48,163 nt of DNA from Clostridia bacterium (GTDB taxonomy: Bacteria; Bacillota; Clostridia; Oscillospirales; Acutalibacteraceae), in the NCBI GenBank assembly GCA_017434985.1, contig JAFSFY010000029.1:1-48163 (forward strand), given 5' to 3'. Within the stretch, counting starts at the first letter, position 1. Each line of letters starts with the position of its first letter. The position numbers and the translations under genes are program-made. This document shows positions 44,152-48,163 of the stretch, piece by piece. The notes beneath the pieces are model-generated. The model worked only from the letters and a program-made list of their open reading frames with translations. It was not told the DNA's origin and did no database searches.

Positions 44152-45577
44152 GTGTTTCACCTCGTTTTTCTGCCGAGCAGAGCATGGAAAGCAGTCCCAA
44201 CAACGCCCAAAACAGTACACTGTTGGAGGAAACGTAATACAGAATCGCCGAACGGAACATCGCGCTTGCCGCAATGCCGCACACAGCAGCAAAGCCTACC
44301 GTTGCCAATCGATAGGTTTGCTCGTCTTTGAAGGTACCCACGCGGCGAACGAGAAAAATGAAAATGCCGAACGCAAATACAAACAACGGGATAAGCCCGA
44401 GAACACCGTTCGAAACCATCGTATTGATGATTTCGTTGTCAAAGGTGTTCATATCCATATGGTCGTTGTTGACGATATACGTTTCGGGGAGATGCTCTCG
44501 TGCAAAATCGGTGAAACCCGTATAGGTGGTGCCAAAGAGGGGACGCTCCAAGAAGATTTCCACACCGCTCAACCACACCGAAAAACGACGGTTGGAAATA
44601 TCGCCGCTCAAATCGTAATCACGATGAACGGTCATGGAATCAATGAGCGCTTGTTTTTCCGCTTCGGTCAACGGGGCGTCCGAGCCGTCGGCAGATTGTT
44701 CCGCCTGCTGGACGGCCCACCACGAAACAGCGGCGTTGTAACCCTTTTTGACCAAGGTGGGGGCGCAAAAGCAACCAAGTCCAATAACGGCGGCGGATAC
44801 AAGTGCCATCAACGGTGCCAGGCGACGTTGCTTCCATAAACGCAACAAGGACAACAACGTGTAAACGAAAGCAATCACCAACAACACGACCATACCGGTG
44901 CGTGAATCGGAAAGAGCAATGTAAAACAAATTAAGCGCGACGCCCACGCCGAGTGCCGCCCGCTGCCATACGCGTTGATAGCGATGCATGGTGTGAAGCA
45001 ACCAAAACATTGCCACCGCCGCACAAGTTGCGCCGGCATTCGGGTCGATGAACATACCGTATAAGCGGGAATCCACAAACCCGCCGAGCATACGGCCGCC
45101 TTCAAAATCCACCCGCACGGAATAACCGGCGAACAGCATACCGATGCTGACAATCACGGCAACTTCGGTAACAACGGTGTATAGAGTGGCGAACAAATGC
45201 AGTTCTTTTTTTAAGGCGGCAGCATTTCGTTCATGCGGTTGTACGTATAACAGCAAGAAATAGAAGGCCCACGTGACGATATACAGAATATTCATGCGCA
45301 GGTCATATTGTAAATTGCAGATAAAGGATATGCAAGCAGCAACCAACAAGGCCGCCAACCACCACATATATGGTGTGCGATATCGTTTCAGGTGAAGCAC
45401 ACGATTGAGAATCAATAGGGCTCCGAGAATAAATGTTGGCCACATGATCAACGAAATGACGAATGTGCCGAAAGTCACACAGTTAAAAGACATTGTGGCA
45501 TAGAGAAAAAACAGAATTTTAAAAACGGTTTCGCATTGGTCCGTAAAGGATGCGAAAGCGGAGAGGCTGCGCTGCAT
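44135..45577 (-). CDS. O-antigen ligase/polymerase-like membrane protein
   Basis: A 480-residue multi-pass protein with about ten to twelve membrane helices. A large outer loop near residues 300-380 carries the region aligned with Wzy/WaaL catalytic loops. The short motif YIALSDSRTGMV in a mid helix is typical of the Wzy_C/O-antigen ligase family. It would polymerise or transfer lipid-linked glycan repeats at the outer face. The start is ATG 45577, 4 nt after the glycosyltransferase stop. A longer reading upstream lies inside that gene. Confidence 0.85.
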   Translation of the reverse strand: MQRSLSAFASFTDQCETVFKILFFLYATMSFNCVTFGTFVISLIMWPTFILGALLILNRVLHLKRYRTPYMWWLAALLVAACISFICNLQYDLRMNILYIVTWAFYFLLLYVQPHERNAAALKKELHLFATLYTVVTEVAVIVSIGMLFAGYSVRVDFEGGRMLGGFVDSRLYGMFIDPNAGATCAAVAMFWLLHTMHRYQRVWQRAALGVGVALNLFYIALSDSRTGMVVLLVIAFVYTLLSLLRLWKQRRLAPLMALVSAAVIGLGCFCAPTLVKKGYNAAVSWWAVQQAEQSADGSDAPLTEAEKQALIDSMTVHRDYDLSGDISNRRFSVWLSGVEIFLERPLFGTTYTGFTDFAREHLPETYIVNNDHMDMNTFDNEIINTMVSNGVLGLIPLFVFAFGIFIFLVRRVGTFKDEQTYRLATVGFAAVCGIAASAMFRSAILYYVSSNSVLFWALLGLLSMLCSAEKRGETHEQGH

Positions 45578-45581
45578 AGTA

Positions 45582-46571
45582 TCACGCCTTTTTTGAATCT
45601 TTGATTTTGGTGAGCAAAGCAATAAGCCAAATCATACGCAATTCCAGGAGGAGAAACGTGAGCCGATATTGAAAAGAAAAACACGGAATGTACTGGTTGC
45701 GGCGATAATGGGGGAAATGCTGCTTCATATACTTTCGAAATTCTTTGATCAGCGGATCACGCGGGTTGATACGAATCAATCGTAAGGAAGCGGCAATGTA
45801 AACGTTGTCAATTGCCAAACAGCACAGTTCATCGCGGAACATCTCGCTCAATTCGTTTTCTTCAAAATAGCGGCGGATCTCGTCCATCGCGTCGATAATT
45901 TCGCGATTGCGCAGGGTGTTTTTGTTGCGCATGGTGCTGCCGGGGCGCAAGAAATAATGATACAGCGGGCGAGAGGTGTGCACCACCGTGCGTGCCTGCG
46001 CGATCAGTTTGGTGCACAGGATCAAATCTTCGTACCACACCTTTTCAGGAAAAGCGAGCGAGGTGGAACGGTAAAAATCCATATTAAACAGTTTGTTCCA
46101 CGGCATGCCGGCAACCAACAAAAATTCACGTTGTATGCGGGGATTGCCTGTCTTGGGAAGTTCAAACGGGTTGGTCACGGTTTTGACAAGCGAGCCGTTC
46201 GGCCGCCGAATGTCATATTCAAACGCAACCAAGTCGGCCTTTTGTTGAACCGCCAAGCGCACGGTAACTTCCAACAAATTCGGCTCAATGGTATCGTCGC
46301 TGTCCATAAAAAACAAATAATCGCCCTTGGCAACGGCGACACCGGCGTTGCGGGCGCCGCCTTGTCCGCGATTTTCTTGGTGCAACACCCGAATGCGGTC
46401 GGGATATTGCGCAGCAAATGCGTCTGCCAAGGCGCCGCTGTTGTCAGGAGAACCGTCATCCACCAAAATCAGTTCCCAGTCCGAGTAGGTTTGATTCAAC
46501 ACCGATTGCACGGATGCCTCCATGCAATTCTCCACGTTATATAACGGCATTACAACGCTGACCGTATGCAT
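45582..46571 (-). CDS. Family 2 glycosyltransferase
   Basis: A 329-residue inverting glycosyltransferase of the GT-A fold. Motifs visible are VSVVMPLYNVENCMEASVQS at the N terminus, ILVDDGSPDNS, NRGQGGARNAGV and the FMDSDD metal/sugar-nucleotide motif. The acceptor and sugar cannot be told. It acts at the inner face of the membrane. First gene after a consensus promoter; the ribosome site CAGGAGGTGCGG lies directly upstream of ATG 46571. Confidence 0.93.
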   Translation of the reverse strand: MHTVSVVMPLYNVENCMEASVQSVLNQTYSDWELILVDDGSPDNSGALADAFAAQYPDRIRVLHQENRGQGGARNAGVAVAKGDYLFFMDSDDTIEPNLLEVTVRLAVQQKADLVAFEYDIRRPNGSLVKTVTNPFELPKTGNPRIQREFLLVAGMPWNKLFNMDFYRSTSLAFPEKVWYEDLILCTKLIAQARTVVHTSRPLYHYFLRPGSTMRNKNTLRNREIIDAMDEIRRYFEENELSEMFRDELCCLAIDNVYIAASLRLIRINPRDPLIKEFRKYMKQHFPHYRRNQYIPCFSFQYRLTFLLLELRMIWLIALLTKIKDSKKA

Positions 46572-46615
46572 ACCGCACCTCCTGAAATTTTTTAGTAAAA
46601 TTCCATATATAGAGT

Positions 46616-46644
46616 ATTATACCAATATATAGTGAGTATGTCAA
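46616..46644 (-). promoter_or_regulatory. Promoter of the surface-polymer operon
   Basis: On the minus strand TTGACA (46639-46644) and TATAAT (46616-46621) with a 17-bp spacer. The leader is about 38 nt, ending in a strong ribosome site. It is divergent from the str operon promoter, with about 50 bp between -35 boxes. Confidence 0.88.
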
Positions 46645-46695
46645 CCGCCTCCGAGAGTTGCTTTTTAAAAGTTAAAAAAACCCCATAAAAACTGC

Positions 46696-46724
46696 TTGAC
46701 AAGGACGATTTGTCGTGTTACAAT
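46696..46724 (+). promoter_or_regulatory. Promoter of the str (ribosomal protein) operon
   Basis: TTGACA (46696-46701) and TACAAT (46719-46724) with a 17-bp spacer. The leader to the rpsL TTG is about 80 nt, with no clear S7-binding fold seen in it. Confidence 0.8.
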
Positions 46725-46811
46725 TAACAACCGTGGTGTAATGCGGTCTATGGGTGAATTATGCCCAAAATTCCGTATAACTCACGATATTCTAAACAGG
46801 AGGTGTTACGA

Positions 46812-47237
46812 TTGCCTACTTTTAACCAGTTGGTCCGCAAAGGAAGAGAAGAATTGGAAAAGAAAGCAAAGGCGCCGGCTCTGCTGAAAGGCTGGAACTC
46901 CAAAAAGCGCGTTGCTACCGACCAAAACTCTCCCCAAAAGCGTGGCGTGTGCACTGCGGTGAAAACGTCGACTCCTAAGAAGCCGAACTCCGCGTTGCGT
47001 AAGGTTGCCCGTGTCCGCTTGTCGAACGGAATTGAGGTTACGTCCTACATTCCCGGCGAAGGCCACAACCTGCAAGAGCACAGCGTCGTGCTGATTCGTG
47101 GCGGCCGTGTTAAGGACCTTCCCGGTGTGCGTTATCACATCATCCGCGGTACCCTCGACACGCAAGGCGTTGCGAAGAGAATGCAGGCTCGCTCCAAATA
47201 CGGTGCGAAGCGTCCCAAGGCAGGAGCTGCCAAATAA
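46812..47237 (+). CDS. rpsL: 30S ribosomal protein S12
   Basis: The decoding-centre protein of the small subunit, 141 residues. The conserved sequence begins [11 protein letters not shown] and includes [17 protein letters not shown], with the lysine whose change gives streptomycin resistance (wild-type K), and [12 protein letters not shown] with [13 protein letters not shown]. The start is TTG 46812, 6 nt after a perfect AGGAGGTG (46798-46805). An in-frame ATG at 46761 lies upstream of that site and would add non-homologous residues. First gene of rpsL-rpsG-fusA. Confidence 0.95.
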   Translation: MPTFNQLVRKGREELEKKAKAPALLKGWNSKKRVATDQNSPQKRGVCTAVKTSTPKKPNSALRKVARVRLSNGIEVTSYIPGEGHNLQEHSVVLIRGGRVKDLPGVRYHIIRGTLDTQGVAKRMQARSKYGAKRPKAGAAK

Positions 47238-47283
47238 GAAACGACATTTCATCAGCGGCTACAAGGTAGCGGCAGATTTATAT

Positions 47284-47309
47284 AACGGTCGGATCGCATC
47301 CGCCGTTTT
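47284..47309 (+). other. Hairpin in the rpsL-rpsG spacer
   Basis: AACGG-t-CGGAT (47284-47294) and ATCCGCCGTT (47298-47307) pair in 10 bp with a single-base bulge and a CGC loop, followed by only a short TT. In E. coli the S7 repressor site lies in the rpsL-rpsG spacer. The 153-nt gap here could hold a similar control site, but I cannot match the known fold. Confidence 0.45.
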
Positions 47310-47390
47310 GTAACTGCCTCTCCGATGGCCAACGGGAGTATGTCACTTTCGAGTACCTATGATATCATTTTTATGAAGGAGGGAAGTAAA

Positions 47391-47861
47391 GTGCCGAGAA
47401 GAGGTTCTATTGCAAAACGCGATGTTTTGCCCGACCCGCTTTACAATTCCAAATTGGTGACCAGACTCATCAACAACATTATGTATGACGGTAAGAAGGG
47501 CGTGGCCCAAAAAATCGTCTACGAAGCATTCGACATCATTCGTGAGAAAGCCGGTAAAGAGCCCCTGGAAGTGTTCGAACAAGCCATGGAAAACATCATG
47601 CCCTTGCTCGAAGTTAAAGCCCGCCGTGTCGGTGGTGCTACCTACCAGGTGCCGATCGAGGTTCGCCCCGATCGTCGTCAGACCTTGGGTCTGCGCTGGT
47701 TGACCACCTATTCTCGTACGCGTTCCGAGCGTACCATGAAAGAGCGTCTCGCCGGTGAAATCCTCGACGCCCTGAACGGAAACGGCGGCGCCGCTAAGAA
47801 GCGCGAAGATACCCACAAAATGGCCGAATCCAACAAGGCGTTCGCTCATTTCCGCTGGTAA
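47391..47861 (+). CDS. rpsG: 30S ribosomal protein S7
   Basis: The primary binding protein of the 16S rRNA 3' domain, 156 residues. It begins [19 protein letters not shown], typical of S7, with [18 protein letters not shown] in the middle and AFAHFRW at the C terminus. The start is GTG 47391, after GAAGGAGGGAAG. An open frame extends further upstream without homology. It follows rpsL after 153 nt and precedes fusA after 37 nt. Confidence 0.95.
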   Translation: MPRRGSIAKRDVLPDPLYNSKLVTRLINNIMYDGKKGVAQKIVYEAFDIIREKAGKEPLEVFEQAMENIMPLLEVKARRVGGATYQVPIEVRPDRRQTLGLRWLTTYSRTRSERTMKERLAGEILDALNGNGGAAKKREDTHKMAESNKAFAHFRW

Positions 47862-47898
47862 TCTACGTACTGTATCTTGGAAGAAGGAGGATGACTTA

Positions 47899-48163
47899 TG
47901 GCTAGAGACGTATCTCTGGAAAAAACCAGAAATATCGGTATTATGGCTCACATCGACGCCGGTAAAACGACGACGACCGAGCGCATTCTGTACTATTCCG
48001 GACGCACGCACAAGTTGGGCGAGACCCACGAGGGCAGTGCGACGATGGACTGGATGGAGCAGGAGCAGGAACGCGGCATTACGATCACGTCTGCCGCGAC
48101 CACCTGTCAGTGGAGAGGTCACCGCATCAACATCATCGACACCCCCGGCCACGTGGACTTCAC
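47899..48163 (+). CDS. fusA: Elongation factor G, N-terminal part, cut by the right edge
   Basis: The translocation GTPase. Only the first 88 codons are present. The G1 motif is [12 protein letters not shown], the switch contains [12 protein letters not shown], and G3 DTPGHVDF is at the edge. AAGAAGGAGGATG precedes ATG 47899. tuf would be expected beyond the window in the usual str operon order. Confidence 0.95.

Noticed and set aside
46761-46811. ATG at 46761 as rpsL start
   Set aside because: The perfect AGGAGGTG lies downstream of it and in front of TTG 46812, and the added residues are not part of S12.

Overview
The window looks like a chromosomal segment of a Gram-positive anaerobe of the class Clostridia, probably near Oscillospiraceae/Ruminococcaceae. 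This is inferred from strong AGGAGG-type ribosome sites, vegetative (sigma-A type) promoters with 17-bp spacers, RNase M5, a DUF1653 protein, lipoproteins with long threonine-rich linkers, a BmpA-type nucleoside importer and mid-range GC. No rRNA, CRISPR array, insertion sequence or prophage was found. Every call comes from reading the sequence and from knowledge of the families; no database search was run.

Region 1 (1-9150). A cut-off array of mini-hairpins and a tRNA-Arg(CCG) precede one dense plus-strand operon. It encodes every step from PEP and erythrose-4-phosphate to chorismate, and on to prephenate, phenylpyruvate and 4-hydroxyphenylpyruvate: pheA, aroB, aroC, an aroE-aroK fusion, aroQ, aroA, tyrA and aroF, followed by trmO. 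Most junctions are ATGA overlaps. Upstream is a 21-codon leader peptide with a Phe-Tyr-Tyr-Phe run, followed by mutually exclusive antiterminator and terminator hairpins. This reads as a classical attenuator sensing Phe/Tyr.

Region 2 (9150-17790). A short promoter-hairpin-terminator unit lies before a Thr-rich lipoprotein. Then come a large FtsX/MacB-type ABC protein (minus), tRNA-Leu(GAG), a MATE exporter (minus), and a two-gene unit of a duplicated DUF1538 membrane protein with a tandem PII-like regulator. The last pair is the best candidate for a little-described system.

Region 3 (17790-31125). A run of plus-strand housekeeping genes: an unknown soluble protein, uvrB, uvrA, a membrane-anchored LysM-G5-M23 peptidase, a DUF1653 protein, typA, a comEC-like gene whose C-terminal domain lacks the usual metal motif, holA and rnmV.

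Region 4 (31126-36905). A purine salvage unit: xpt, a BMP-family lipoprotein, a double-domain ATPase and two permeases.

Region 5 (36906-46660). A Thr-rich lipoprotein with a transglutaminase-like domain (plus) converges on a minus-strand operon. Read from its promoter at 46644, that operon encodes a GT2 glycosyltransferase, an O-antigen ligase/polymerase-like protein, a Stealth phosphotransferase, an unknown multi-pass protein and a heterodimeric ABC exporter. It probably makes a surface glycopolymer.

Region 6 (46660-48163). The start of the str operon: rpsL (TTG start), rpsG (GTG start) and fusA, which runs off the right edge.
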